NCBI GenBank assembly: GCA_011109175.1
Contig: RDEW01000057.1
Location: 33,605-77,804, forward strand
Direction of reading: 5' to 3'
Source: Dicyema japonicum
Taxonomy: Eukaryota; Dicyemida; Rhombozoa; Dicyemidae
DNA length: 44,200 bases
The position numbers and the translations under genes were made by a program. Position 1 is the first letter of the stretch, and each line of letters begins with the position of its first letter. The notes under the pieces are model-generated. The model worked only from the letters and a program-made list of their open reading frames with translations. It was not told the DNA's origin and did no database searches. Positions 11,231 to 22,430 of this stretch are shown here, piece after piece.

Positions 11231-13245
11231 CTGTTGTAAATTTAGCATGATTTTATAAAAACCATCATTGAATGCTTTCCAAATTGAAAGTCTTGTGGGT
11301 GCGATGCTGTCTATGGTTTTTTGTCAAGAAATTTGAGTCCCTGCGATGAATTATTCAAAGTTGTCAGTGAAAGATACTCACCAGACATGTGGTTCTATAC
11401 AGGAGTAACCTATTTAATTTCTAAAAACGAAATTTGAAGATCACCAGATGATTTACGTCTGATCTATTGTATACCAATATTATATAAATTACTCACAAAG
11501 TGTGTTCATTTCAAACTTACTGATTAGTGGGATCTTTCGATCTTATTTCTGACAATCAGCTGGAAGGGAAGAGAAAGTGTCAAGATCCAAAAGAGCAAGT
11601 TCTGAGAGCAGTGTGTGATTGTTCACGTCTTCCAACCTAGATAAAAAACTTTGTGATGAGTTTAACTGGCAGATGGAGAGGTATATTAAATTTTAAAAAA
11701 GAGAGGATTGGAATCATAAAACTAAACCGTTGAATATTGCAAGGAAATTCATTGTCTCCGTAGCTTTTTGTCTTATTTATGAATCCGTTAAGTAAAATTT
11801 GTCAAAACGCCAATCAACGAAAACATATTCAAAAAACCACTTATGACCTGAAAACTCTTGAGGAGATGGAAGATACAATGATTAAAGTTTTGGAAAAGAT
11901 AGATAAATATTGTGACGTTGTTGGTCTAAAAAGTCGGCAACCGATCTAAAATACATAAACGGCGTGAAATGTTTGGATGGATTTTAAGGCTACCTATATC
12001 TCGGGGTTTTAGAAGACAAGGAAAGTAATGTAATGAAACATGAAGTTTTGAAGACTATTTTGAAAAATTTGAGGAAGGAGATTGTGAGTTTGTTGCATAC
12101 ATAACTCAATTTTGTAAATATTTTTAAAGCTATAAACGAATATGCGTTATCTCTTTACAATTACTATATTGGACTAGTAAATATTGAATTAAACGAGTTT
12201 GAAAATATTGATTTTGAAATTCGACCTGTATTTTCTGAGTATAAAATTTATCTAAAACCGGCTAACACGGAAAAACCAAGTCGGCAAGCGGAAATATGCT
12301 GTTTCAATTTACTAATGATTTGGAAAGAAAATCTGACATTTTTACCAGAAAGAATGGAATCTTGCGGGTCTTGAAAGCAAAGAGAACATATAGGACCACG
12401 ATCGCTAGATTTCTATATTTAAAGTTGAATCCAATTCGAGTTGATATCAAAGCTATCAGAGAAACGCAGAAGTTTCTTTTTGAATCAATTGCAAAAAACC
12501 CGCTCAATTCTATTCTTTTTAACAGTTATGAGAATGAGAAGTTGATATTACTGAATCTTCCGAGCCATGCATTGTTTGCTTCGAGATAAAAATTTATTTT
12601 TTAATGAAAAAGAATCAACAGCAATCACTGGTTAGAAGACATAATGAAGTTTTTAGATGCGCAAATCTTCATCTATACGTTACAAGAAACACTCAGTTCG
12701 GTCGATTGTTGCGATACATAGGGTGGAAATCCGAGTGGACACTTCAATTATGACTGACGCTGAAGTGCAACACAACAAACCAGAAATTTCGGTTTATGAC
12801 AGAGTGAAGAATGAGATCGTGATTATAGAAGTTGGAATCATCAAACTGAGGTGGAAAAGCTACACAGATATGACTTGTTAGCTAGTGAATTGAAAATTTT
12901 ATATAATTCTCCGGTCAAAATTGTTTCAATTATTTTAACATGAAATGGAATTGGTACAAAATGCTTAGATAATCATGTGAATGTTTTATTGATTTATATG
13001 TCGAGTAGGTCATATATTCGGTCTTTAGTACTAAAGAAGACCATAGAAAGCATTATCATCGAACATAAAAAATGAGATCAGAACTCCGATTGAGGATATT
13101 CTAGTGCCACAGATCGATTGTAAGAGCGCGCAACTAATTACGTTCACGAAATGACGAGTCCGGCTGTCGAGAACGAGATGGAAATCGGGTGGATTCTCAG
13201 TGAGAATGCTTATAAAGAGGAAGAGTCTGTTAATTAAATCATATT
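11230..13245 (+). mobile_element. Degenerate R2-like non-LTR retrotransposon (RT plus restriction-like endonuclease)
   Basis: Several frames together follow the order of an R2/NeSL-type LINE. Near 11733 is RT motif ILQGNSLSP, followed directly by a stop and then LFVLFMNPLSKICQN. TTYDLKTLEEMEDTM follows where the F-x-DD catalytic motif should be, so one Asp is lost. Then come GYLYLGVLEDKESNVMK, FKAINEYALSLYNYYIGLV (thumb) and a further basic segment at 12296-12589. At 12700-12880 HNKPEISVYDRVKNEIVII matches the restriction-like endonuclease core, followed after a frameshift by YDLLASELKILY. Multiple stops and frameshifts show it is dead. A second, opposite-strand copy of the same family is at 41100-42740. 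Confidence 0.75.
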
Positions 13246-13389
13246 AGTTAGTGGGACTTTTCTGTTTGCATTTTATTTTTATTTAGTGCTTAAAACTTTT
13301 CAATAGGTTTTAAATTAAAAATTAAATTAGATGTCAAAGGTCTTAATATTTAACTCCAATTATTGTTTTGGTTCAAATAATACCTGTTC

Positions 13390-14520
13390 TCTATATTATA
13401 AAACCCAGCTAAAACATACTCGAATATAAATTCTAGTTTTATTTTTTTCTTTGAAATTCCTTGAAAATTAATATAGGCATACTCGAATATAAGCCCTATC
13501 AATTTTTTTTATGAAATAGCTCCCTTGATATTGCCACTAATAATTGTCGTATGTCATAGTGTCCGGGCTGATGAGACCTGATTTATCACATGACAACATC
13601 TAACAAATCATATGAAACTCCCTTTTTTGCAAGATAACAAAAAATATTTTGAGTCGATNNNNNNNNNNNNNNNNNNNNNNNNNNNNNNNNNNNNNNNNNN
13701 NNNNNNNNNNNNNNNNNNNNNNNNNNNNNNNNNNNNNNNNNNNNNNNNNNNNNNNNNNNNNNNNNNNNNNNNNNNNNNNNNNNNNNNNNNNNNNNNNNNN
13801 NNNNNNNNNNNNNNNNNNNNNNNNNNNNNNNNNNNNNNNNNNNNNNNNNNNNNNNNNNNNNNNNNNNNNNNNNNNNNNNNNNNNNNNNNNNNNNNNNNNN
13901 NNNNNNNNNNNNNNNNNNNNNNNNNNNNNNNNNNNNNNNNNNNNNNNNNNNNNNNNNNNNNNNNNNNNNNNNNNNNNNNNNNNNNNNNNNNNNNNNNNNN
14001 NNNNNNNNNNNNNNNNNNNNNNNNNNNNNNNNNNNNNNNNNNNNNNNNNNNNNNNNNNNNNNNNNNNNNNNNNNNNNTTATGCTAAAAGTGATAATGTGG
14101 TTTGGTGAAGGCATAACACTTTCTCCGCAAAGGTAAGAACACTCATTGGTTTATTGTCAACGCGTGCGTCAGCTAATGCGTGTGTGTGACGCCAGACACA
14201 CAGACAGTTGACTTGGCGAATGACTCACGTAGCTAGATTCAATTCAGTGTGTTAAATAAACGGAAAAACGTATGTGGGGATGGATAAAATTAGTGTGGCA
14301 AGGCGGGTGCGGCTTATACACGGTGTATACCTGTAACTCAAAAAACAACCTTCAAAGTTTGGGGTGCGGCCTATACACGGTGGCGGCTTATACACGAGGA
14401 TTTACGGTAACTAAAATAAAACAAAAAAATTATTTTTTCCCAAAACCTGATTTCAAAATAAAAAGTTAAAAATTTCTTCAATAAAATTTATTACCGTATA
14501 TTTTCGAATAAAAATCGAAA
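13390..14520. repeat. Cluster of pogo/Tigger-like terminal-repeat sequences around an assembly gap
   Basis: Two copies of a 'tactcgaatataa' word lie at about 13417 and 13480. To the right of the gap, 'gcggcttatacacg' or a close variant occurs three times (about 14310, 14367 and 14384), followed by 'aggatttacggta'. At 14490 'accgtatattttcgaataa' is similar. These words resemble the ends of pogo/Tigger-type or related TIR elements and non-autonomous derivatives. No transposase is visible here. The internal part may be hidden in the run of n. Confidence 0.45.
13659..14077. other. Assembly gap (419 n)
   Basis: Continuous unknown bases. Apparent open frames across this interval are meaningless. 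Confidence 0.99.
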
Positions 14521-14646
14521 TTTATTATCCTTATTAATTTTCTTCGACTCATATTCCAGTTTCCAGTTTACCTATTCAATATTAACTAAATTGTCTTTAT
14601 ATTCTCATAAAATGTTTTTCAGGAATGTTACGAGTGGCATTGGACA

Positions 14647-14715
14647 ATACACTGCGACCCCGAATTGGGGAAATTTTTCCCCAATTTTGAGGTTTTCCCC
14701 AAAAAGAGGGTTTTC
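14647..14715 (-). repeat. Terminal inverted repeat of Tigger element A
   Basis: The sequence starts near 'tacactgcgaccccgaatt' and continues with ggggaaa/ttcccc inverted words and 'gaggttttccccaaaaagag'. It sits where the 3' end of the minus-strand transposon should be. A similar layout occurs at 28970-29010 and, with different bases, at 25580-25615. Confidence 0.5.
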
Positions 14716-14784
14716 CTTAAATTTATGTCTCTCATGTTCGATATCCTACCTTAATAATATAACCAAGACGGATAACTACAATTT

Positions 14785-15311
14785 TTATTTTTTATTAACA
14801 AAATCAGTTAATTTTAATCGAGTGTTTTGTTTTTTCACATAGAACTCATAATATTTGCATGCCAATTTCGAACATGAAATAGCATCCAATATTGTGATTC
14901 CCTTTATTGCTTCATCTATTTGTGCTGCAGGATTTTTATCATAGATAATCGTTTTCATCATCCAGTTATTGAAATGATTCTTAAATGCCTTTATTATTTT
15001 CCTTGGTCACATGGCTGAATTAAGGAACTTGTATTTTTTGGAAAAAATATTACGTCGACATTTGAAAAAACAGCATGACAAGTTGCATTGTCAATTAACA
15101 ATGCTATTTTACTTCTTTTCCCCTCGTTAAATCGAGATAACCAATTTTCAAAAATATTTTTTGTCATCCAGGCTTTGTTGCAGGAAGCATCATATTCAAT
15201 GCCGATTTCTTTCAGATTCACACTTTTTAATACTTTTGGTGACTTCGTACGCCCAATTATAACCGGTTTATATTTTTCTCCCGTGTAACTGCAACACAAA
15301 AGAAATGTCAT
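14785..15311 (-). pseudogene. pogo/Tigger transposase, C-terminal half (element A)
   Basis: The minus-strand reading covers the second part of a DDE_1 (pogo/Tigger) transposase: KPVIIGRTKSPKVLKS, NKAWMTKNIFENWLSRFN, the second catalytic Asp in IALLIDNATCH, FFPKNTSSLIQPCDQG with the third acidic residue, then a stretch ending KLTDFVNKK with a stop at 14785-14787. Family members cut and paste at TA sites. The N-terminal CENP-B-like helix-turn-helix and first Asp are missing on this strand upstream of 15311, so the copy is 5' truncated. A GC-rich terminal repeat with paired 'ccccaa' blocks lies just outside the C-terminus at 14647-14715. Confidence 0.8.
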
Positions 15312-15477
15312 ATGTTCTTTTATTATTTTTTTATTTTCTAGTTTATAAAATATGTTCTTACTTTTTAAAATAATAAAAGTTCTATTTAAGTATTTTTATT
15401 ATTTATGTGTGTTATGCTAAAACTCAATTTATACTAGTTTCTATTGATATGAATAGTATTTGAGCAGATACACATAT
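15312..15477. other. Short A/T-rich spacer
   Basis: No feature is seen. This stretch marks the boundary between the truncated Tigger copy and the small gene that follows. Confidence 0.3.
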
Positions 15478-15947
15478 ATGAAAAAATACAGTGAAGATAT
15501 CAGAAATGGAGTAAAAAAAACTTATCTATCCCCTAATACTGAAGCGACAAATCCTGATAATTTAAATGTAAATAAGATTTCTATGTTAGCTAGATAAAGA
15601 TACGCTCATTGAAACCGATTAAAGGGGAAATGCTCGAGTCCAAAGATAATTTCATTGTGCTGCCGTCTTATAAATTAACAAGATCTAAAACAGAATCAAG
15701 TAGCATTTTCTGGAACCATGATATGATAAGACACTGGTCGCAAACTGTTTTATATACTTTTTTAAATAATTTCAGGGAACAGTTTTATTGGATGGTTCTG
15801 GAAAAATTAACAATTTTGAGTGTGCTGGTAAAAAAACCGAAGAAAATGGAGTTTGTTACGAAAATAATATTTTTAGATTATTCCTGATAATTTTGATGTT
15901 AAAAATTCTAAAGTGCGCCGTTATGATAATGGACCAGACACATCTTG
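15478..15947 (+). CDS. Small unrecognised spliced gene (about 125 residues)
   Basis: From ATG 15478 a continuous reading results after removal of three introns: 15568-15593 (26 bp), 15747-15775 (29 bp) and 15851-15876 (26 bp), with TGA at 15945-15947. All three are GT-AG, in frame, and match the size of introns in the recognised host genes. The protein begins MKKYSEDIRNGVKKTYLSP, has KDNFIVLPSYKLTRSKTESS and IFWNHDMIRHWSQTGTVLLD in the middle, and ends VKNSKVRRYDNGPDTS. It is basic and soluble, with no membrane segment or signal peptide. I do not recognise the family. Its consistent splicing between two transposon remnants suggests a real gene, but a transposon-encoded accessory protein is not excluded. 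Confidence 0.5.
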
Positions 15948-16111
15948 AATTGATGTGGGAATTGATTCCATCATTATTATTTACTAAAAATAATATTTTT
16001 AGATTATTCCTGATAATTTTGATGTTAAAAATTCTAAAGTGCGCCGTTATGATAATGGACCAGACACATCTTGAATTGATGTGGGAATTGATTCCATCAT
16101 TATTATTTACT
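15859..16111 (+). repeat. 126-bp tandem duplication of the last exon and 3' flank
   Basis: Positions about 15859-15985 recur at 15985-16111 with essentially no change. The unit begins inside the third intron of the small gene (end of the polypyrimidine tract and acceptor) and includes the final exon. The second copy is therefore an unused spare terminal exon downstream of the stop. Confidence 0.85.
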
Positions 16112-16239
16112 ATGTGTTAATTAATCTTTTTTAATTCTGTTTCTTTTTATAAAAATGGAAATATTAAAAAATCCATATTTCTAAATACAAAAAGTAACTT
16201 TTCTTAAAGATAAAGGCCGCACATGGTTTTTAATGATAT

Positions 16240-16413
16240 ATTTGGCCGGGTGGCTGATTGGTTGAGAGCCCGTTGTTCCCCAGTGGTCCAGGGTTCGATT
16301 CCCAGAGGCTGCCTGTGCCGGAAGCTCCGATCGGGTTTGACGAGTGACGCCGTCATGGACATCTCATCAAACACGGACTCCGCATCGAACGGATCTCCGG
16401 ATGGGATGTCGAG
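16240..16413 (+). mobile_element. tRNA-derived SINE head
   Basis: RNA polymerase III promoter boxes are visible: an A-box-like TGGCTGATTGG near 16251 and a perfect B box GGTTCGATTCC at about 16291. Spacing is tRNA-like, and a G/C-rich body follows that is unlike its surroundings. The flanking arms do not pair as a true tRNA acceptor stem, so this is a tRNA-related SINE 5' region rather than a functional tRNA. The sequence ends at an n (16414), so the 3' tail is not seen. Confidence 0.6.
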
Positions 16414-16621
16414 NAAAAATTTATTTCGCCTTCAAAGCATTCTTCGGCAAAAACTTCGTTCACCATTTCTGTCATGTCTGTATGAATCTCTGTACTGATA
16501 TTTGATGTTCCCTCGCATCGACACTCAAAAAATTTTTCCCAACAATTTTGAATTTGCACTAAAGTTACATTCGCCCATGCCTCTGAAATTAATTTCATGA
16601 CATTTCGCAAATTGAGACATT

Positions 16622-17010
16622 TTATTGATTCCAAAAAATGGTCTGTATTTTCACAAAAGCAAACGAATTCAATAAGTAAATTGTTGTAATTTGNAGAAGC
16701 CATTTGTAATTTTCCCTTTTTCGATTATCAGCTTTTAGAACGGTCTCAAGAGCGAATTTGATCGTAGGATGGGTAGAGATTCTTTTGTAACAGTCAAGAA
16801 ATTCCTCGGAGATCTTGTTTTCAAAATAAGACTTAGAGACTAAGAGGTTGGGATGCTTCAAAAAATAATACTCTAAGAGGTTGGGATGCTTTTTGACGAA
16901 CTCTTTGACCTTTAGAGTTTATTGAGACATTTTATTGATTCCAAAAAATGGTCTGTATTTTCACAAAGGCAAACGAATTCAATAAGTAAATTGCTGTAAT
17001 TTGTTTTGAA
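16622..17010. repeat. Duplicated 85-bp Tigger segment bracketing an n
   Basis: The stretch 16613-16693 (attgattccaaaaaatggtc and onward) recurs at about 16921-17003 with a few substitutions. The n at 16694 lies at the end of the first copy. This may be an allelic or overlapping contig end, or two different copies of the element wrongly joined. Confidence 0.65.
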
Positions 17011-17116
17011 TCCTTTAATTATCCCCATATTCAATGGCTGGATTAATGATGTTGTATTTTTAGGTAAATAAAAAAATTCAATGTTTGAACAATCAACTAA
17101 TCGACGTGGGCTACAA

Positions 17117-17323
17117 CATTAATATTTTTCTTTCTTCTGAAAGCATTTTTGCATTTATTTTAAAAATCCAGGTTTTAAAAATTTCAATCGTCATCCACGA
17201 ATTTTTAGAGGAGGAGTNAACATTAATATTTTTCTTTCTTCTGAAAGCATTTTTGCATTTATTTTAAAAATCCAGGTTTTAAAAATTTCAATCGTCATCC
17301 ACGAATTTTTAGAGGAGGAGTAC
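17117..17323. repeat. Identical 101-bp overlap on both sides of a single n
   Basis: Positions 17117-17217 are repeated exactly after the n at 17218 (17219-17320), followed by a short 'gaggaggagtac' repeat. This is the signature of two contig ends that overlap but were scaffolded with one n. Confidence 0.85.
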
Positions 17324-18164
17324 ATGAGAGGAGGAGTACATTCTTTGTGCTGCTTAAAACCGAACGAATTTTAGCCACGCTGCACAAATGACTTAGTTGG
17401 TGTATATTTGAAATAGAGTGCTGTTTCTTCGCAGTTAAAAATATTTTCTTTACCATAAAGGACAACTTTAGCGTCCAATTCTTAAAAAAATCAGCAAGCT
17501 TGGATGAATCTGCAGATCCCTTTTCACCACACAATGTTTTGTATTGTAAATTGTGTCGCTTCTTGAATCTTTGAAGCCAACCATTAGACGATTTAAAATC
17601 ATTCATTGATAATTTAGATGCGACCATGGATCCAATTTTCTTAATCGTAGGACCAGACAGAGGAACTTTTTCAAGTCTCAATTTTTCAAAAATTTCGAAA
17701 ACTTTGAGATCAATATTTTTCAGCTTTTCAGAATCACTTTTATGTTCGAAAGAATTGAAATAAGTTCCATTATCAAGAAAAGGAGCATCCTTTTTTATGC
17801 GTGAGATTGTAGCCTTGCTAACTTTGAAGATGTCCGCAATTCTACGCTCTGAAAGATCCTTTTGTTTGATATATTGAGATATTTCGAGTTTTTTTTGTAA
17901 GCAATTTTCATTTTAGGCATCTATTCAACATAGAACAGTGGAGAATACTTTAACAATGATGACAACGTGACAAGGAAAAATTATCTTTAATTAAACAAAA
18001 AAATATATAAATAAAAAATTAATTATATTAAAAACTATTTAGTTTGTAGAAATTTTTAGGTGGCTCATAACGAGGTCTATTTTTAATTGATTTTTACAAA
18101 TTCCCTAGGAAAAATGCAGTTTTAAAAATCGTGGCTCAAGAATTGAGTTTGTATCATAAAGCGA

Positions 18165-18212
18165 GTATGGATCATACCCGAGGTCTGGCTCAAACCGAGG
18201 TCCGATTGTATT
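18165..18212 (-). repeat. 5' terminal inverted repeat of Tigger element B
   Basis: Read on the minus strand, it starts near 'tacaatcggacctcggttt' and contains two 'acctcgg' words spaced by 'gagccag'. This resembles pogo/Tigger ends and lies upstream of the minus-strand transposase. A related word (tggctcataacgaggtc) is at 18060. Confidence 0.55.
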
Positions 18213-18252
18213 TGTATTTGAAATAATCAATAAGAGGCAAGATGTATATTAA

Positions 18253-18522
18253 TTGGTCGCTTACCCAGGACACGCAGCGAACAAGGCGGAGCACGTGAAA
18301 ACCAACAAATACCATACTCTTACGGCCAACCACCTCTTTGCCCCCGTCGTATTCAAAACTTCGGGGGTAGCCGGAATCCTGACGACGACCTTCATCCACA
18401 ATATCGGGAAAAGAGTTGCTTCCCGCAGAACTGAGCCTCGAGAATCATCATGGCTCTGGCAGAGTATTTTGATTAATATCTACCGCGGAAACAGCCAACC
18501 GATCTTCTCTGCACACGTTTGA
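18253..18522 (+). pseudogene. Orphan C-terminal fragment of a non-LTR retrotransposon polyprotein
   Basis: The reading contains ANKAEHVKTNKYHTLT, FAPVVFKTSGVAGILTTTFI and PRESSWLWQSILINIYRGNS. This pattern (K-Y-x-x-L, F-x-P-v-v-x-E/K-T-S-G, then S-W-L-x-Q-x-I-x-I-x-x-x-R-G-N) ends many LINE-encoded proteins of aquatic invertebrates. It lacks any RT domain upstream and is higher in G+C than its surroundings. Confidence 0.65.
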
Positions 18523-18675
18523 TTCTTTCTCATTTAAAACTTCAAACCACAATTCTTTTTGTAACATTTGTTAAATTTGCATTCCTTGTTTGGTTTCTCT
18601 TATCACCCGCATCAGTCAACACACAAATGACATACCTGGCGATTCAACAAATTATATTCTTGTCGCTCTAAAAGC

Positions 18676-18840
18676 CAAGAATGAAAAAGGAAAATTATAA
18701 ACGACTCATGAACCGTTTCAGTTTTATTCCCGAATCAGTAGAAAATTCCGGAGTTATAAGTGCGCAGACCTTGCACCTCATCAAAAAAATAGGGCTCCAA
18801 GTTTCGAAAAGGAAGAACGACCCTTGGAAAACCTCTTAGT
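18676..18840 (+). pseudogene. Second orphan LINE C-terminal fragment
   Basis: The reading YKRLMNRFSFIPESVENSG, then VISAQTLHLIKKIGLQVSK and NDPWKTS, follows the same conserved layout (F-x-P...E-x-S-G, then K-K-I-G) as the fragment at 18253 but is a different family member. It ends at TAG 18838. Confidence 0.6.
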
Positions 18841-19629
18841 TTTACTATAAGATCTTTCTAGTGATCCTTCTCGGGTACGCTACGTTAGTCTCCGGATCGT
18901 TCTCTTGGGGATCAAATTATTTTAGAAAAAAAATTCAATAAAAACTACTATCGGGAATTTAGAAAATTCACTAAGAAACACAATATTATGGACCTCTATG
19001 GTAAATAGTGATTAGGTAGTTTAAAATTTTGTTCCAATTTTATTACACACTGGAAAAATTGTTGCCAGATTCGCATAAAGTAACCAGGTCACCGCTACTT
19101 AAAAATCAAATAAAACTGGATTTTTTAATTGATGATATAAATTAACATGATTCAATATTTTCAGACTTTTTGTTGATTATAGAGAGTCAGTAGCCTGAAA
19201 ATGCACCTCCAGACCATAGTTAGTAAAATCTTTGAGTACTAATTTGTGGGGATCTAAATTCATCAGAATGAACTTCCAGAAACCCTCCAATCACAATAAT
19301 GTAGTATAATAATTTTTAAAAATCACAAGAATACATTCAGTACTTGAAGGCACAATTTTTGCTATAAAAATAGAAAAAACCCCTGCTTGTAAAGATTTTT
19401 TCCAATCATTTAAATATTCTACGTAACGAAAGCAAGAGGAAACGTAAAAGCATGTATTCCCTGCGGAGCCGTAAAAACTCGAAATTTAGATACCAACAAC
19501 TAAATTTTCCCTCTTTTCAAGCTTTTTAAATAATTTTTTTTAATAAATGATCAGCATTTAAGAATAATTAAGATCCATATAAAAACAAAAAATCTGATTT
19601 TTCATAATACATCCAGAAAGAAATATTAG
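18841..19629. other. No gene recognised
   Basis: A/T-rich sequence with no repeat or coding signal I can support. It precedes the stop of the minus-strand gene at 19630. Confidence 0.35.
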
Positions 19630-22430
19630 TTATTTTTCTATTTTATTATTGAGTTCAGATATTAAAATAATTAGTTTATCAGCCAAAACGTCTTCCAAAA
19701 TCATTCCGTTAGTATCAAACCATTCCGAATAGCTTATAGTATTACTTACTTCATTCCACAATAACTTATGTTTATAACGTCCTTGAATTTTGATCAGAAA
19801 AATTGAAGAATACCTAAAATATTCCGTGAATAAAACTCGAAAAATATAACTTGAATTTAAATTTAATAATATTTGTAATAAAAATAAATACTTTTGAGAT
19901 TTAATAGAAACTCTGTACTGGATATCAGGAAGATGGCAAGCACAGTCTGCGCTTGTTCCTTCGTAAACAATGTCGCCGATAATAAAATAATAAAGATAAT
20001 AATAAACAGGACAAAAAATGTAATATCTAAAATGAATATTTAATCATAAAATATTACATTGAAACACAAGTTATAAGCAAATTTTTGGATTGTGGAAAAG
20101 GATATGAATAATCATAAACAGTGGCAACGGTAATAGAAAAAACCATTATAAAATCAACTAATAATTTCACATCAAACAAAAAATGATTTTGTTTAGCATT
20201 AAAATGGCGACTAAAAATCTAGAATAAATGTAAATTAAATGAACTTTGCTTATAGAATCGGAAGTCGTTTGTTTTGCTGTAACTGAATTCCATTTATCTA
20301 TAGGTTTCATCAAGCACCAGTAAAATCAGATCACAAGATTAACACGTAGTTGTTCTATTTTAAATAATTAATATTTTGAATAATTAAAATAATTTAATCG
20401 ACTAGTTATAAACCAAATAAATGTTAGTTTAATCGAGAAATATTTAATAACTTTTGACTATCGTAGACAGCCGTTTCTGAGAATCGTAAAGCGGTGAAGA
20501 CCTCCTAAGAGTAATGGCTTATTCGTTAAAACTCTAAAGATGGAAAAGTATACCTGGTTAAAAAAAGTCAGCCGAAAGTCAATCACTGGTGAAATTTTGA
20601 CATGAAAATAGATTGTCGAAGCTGGATATAAAGACGAAATATTAGCTGATTCTATGCAAAATTTCTTAAAGGATAGCTAGTGTTCGTTTCATATGTTAAA
20701 GCGAATATTCCGAACGGGTGCATACTATTCTGACAAGTGAGAGATGTGGCTCACTTGATTAGATGCACATTTAAAAATAGACCAAATTGGCCAATTCGGG
20801 TAGTTATGACATGCGCTGCAGGATGAACAAAATGCCTGGTTAAAGTAGTTAACTAGACGCAAACAAGATACCATAAAATGTGTCAGTTGATTATGATAAC
20901 TGACAGGTGACCATAAAAATCAGAATTTTCTAAAGAGTGGTTAACAACTCACCTATCGAAATAACTGTCCTTGAAAATCAACTCAACTTCTGAATTTCTT
21001 TTCTTTGGAATTATTCGCAAAATTGGCCTTTTCAATGTAGATGGAACATAGTCAAAACTCTATTATGAAATATTTAGTATTAATAAAATATTCAAAAAAG
21101 GAATTCTTAAACACACTTATTCGGATAAAGTCATATCAAGTGCTTCATTTTTGAAACTAAATGGTGTTTTATTCTCCAGTTGAGATTGGATGAAAAAAAA
21201 ATTTATGTGGTAACAAACAATTTCCATTCTTGTGAGATTTTTTTAATCTCTAACTGAAAATCGGATTTGGAATAGACCTCCTGAATTTTTGCTAACTGTT
21301 CTCTCAATATTTCCGGCAATTTATCTTCATATTTGAAGCAGAATTCATCAGAATTTTTTGATTATTAAAGTCATACTGTTAGACAAGGCTGTATTTTATC
21401 TCCCTTTCTATTTAATATTTACACTGAGAAAATTATGGAGGAGTTAAATTGTGAAAATAATATCGGAATCAAAATTGGTGGCCTAAACATAAATAATCTT
21501 CGTTATGCGGACGACACCACGTTGCTTTCGGAAACAGAGGATGGCCTGAGACAGTTAGTATTGAGAGTAAAAGAGAAAAGTGCCTCTTTGGTCTTTTTCT
21601 AAATGTGAAAAAACCAAAATAATGGCAACTTCACTATCTGGAAAAATGAGAGTTATCGTCAACAACGAAGAAATAGAATGTGCCGAAAGCAATATCTTTC
21701 TGGGTAGTCTGATAACTAGAGATGGTGGTTGTGTCTCGGAAATCAATAGACGGATGGCCATGTGCAGAAGTACGATGATAAAACTGAATCGGATCTGGAG
21801 TAGCAAGGATGTCTGTCTCAGGACAAAGATAAGACTTGTTAACGCGATTGTGTTCCCAGTCTTCCTCTATGGTTGTGAATCGTGGACATTGTCCAAAGCA
21901 GACACCAGAAGAGTGGATTCATTAGAATTATGGTGCTGGCGTAAACTTTTGAAAGTAAATTGGTACGACAAAGTATCAAATGACAAAGTTCTTGTAAAAA
22001 TTAAACCATCGTTGTCGCTTGTATCGAAAATATGGAAACAACAATTATCTTACTTGGGACACATACTTCGGGGGGACGGCATAGAAAAGATGATCTTGCT
22101 GTCTTCGTTTACCGGAAAGAGAAAGCAAGGAAGGCCAAAATTAAGTTGGTCTTCGCAAGTCGTTAAAATGGCCGGACATGATTTTCTCGAGATTGTAGAG
22201 CTCGTTAAGGACAGGGGTTCGTGGAGGAATTTGATCAACAGAATCGCCAATGGCCGGAATCGGCTGAATACGGCTAACTTAACTTAACTTAAGGTCGTCT
22301 ATTCTTGAGAAGAGTTTAACGAAATTTAGATTTTTGTGGCGAAGTTGGAAAATTCTCTTTTCCTGTCCTGAGAATCCCAGCATACTTTAGTTCATTTACC
22401 AAGTTTCTCTTTTTATGAAGAAAACCGCAT
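19630..22430 (-). CDS. Unrecognised minus-strand spliced gene interrupted by a LINE
   Basis: The C-terminal exon region (19630-19970) reads DIVYEGTSADCACHLPDIQY, later SYSEWFDTNGMILEDVLADK and ELNNKIEK to TAA at 19630-19632. Further upstream on the minus strand, 21120-21350 reads DKLPEILREQLAKIQEVYSK and KTPFSFKNEALDMTLSE, and 20950-21060 reads DYVPSTLKRPILRIIPKKRN. Beyond the inserted LINE, 22310-22430 reads HKKRNLVNELKYAGILRTGK. These pieces have coding texture and short GT-AG separators (for example 23 bp near 20935-20957), but I could not join every exon, and the family is not recognised. It may be a split or decaying gene. Confidence 0.4.
21372..22295 (+). mobile_element. 5'-truncated RTE/BovB-like LINE (RT domain and C-terminus)
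   Basis: The reading starts at TVRQGCILSPFLFNIYTEKI, has the catalytic YADD at 21504-21515, then two frameshifts near 21590-21615. A long open stretch follows with FLGSLITRDGGCVSEINRRM, VFPVFLYGCESWTLSKA, LELWCWRKLLKVNW, YLGHILRGDG and a terminal DRGSWRNLINRI. This succession is typical of RTE/BovB (Cfdp2-like) reverse transcriptases. No endonuclease domain is present. The 3' end runs into 'taacttaacttaactt', a short tandem tail as expected for RTE elements. It lies between two coding-looking pieces of a minus-strand gene. Confidence 0.85.

Larger units (their letters stand above)
16415..17930 (-). pseudogene. pogo/Tigger transposase (element B), nearly full order but broken
   Basis: Reading leftward from 17930, a CENP-B-type helix-turn-helix is seen (SERRIADIFKVSKATISRIK), then the second DNA-binding domain (LSGPTIKKIGSMVASKL, SNGWLQRFKKRHNLQYKTLC). 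The region that should hold the first catalytic Asp is frameshifted (KKIFLTAKKQ). Further left at 17320-16940 are pieces of the DDE core, including LPKNTTSLIQPLNMGIIKGF, where the usual Asp is replaced by Asn. At 16420-16690 is the C-terminal AWANVTLVQIQNCWEKFF, typical of Tigger. An unrelated coding-like segment (16695-16861) and two n characters interrupt it. The copy is inactive by these breaks. Confidence 0.75.

Noticed and set aside
13550-13600. 'ctgatgag' core resembling a hammerhead ribozyme
   Set aside because: No matching GAAA core or closing helices were found in the following 60 bases. A similar partial word (gacgagtcc) near 13158 also lacks the second core half.
13608-14136. Long open frames across 13608-14136 on both strands
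   Set aside because: They consist of unknown bases in the assembly gap.
16251-16310. Functional tRNA gene
   Set aside because: A and B boxes are good, but the acceptor arms do not pair and no sensible anticodon arm forms. A SINE origin fits better.
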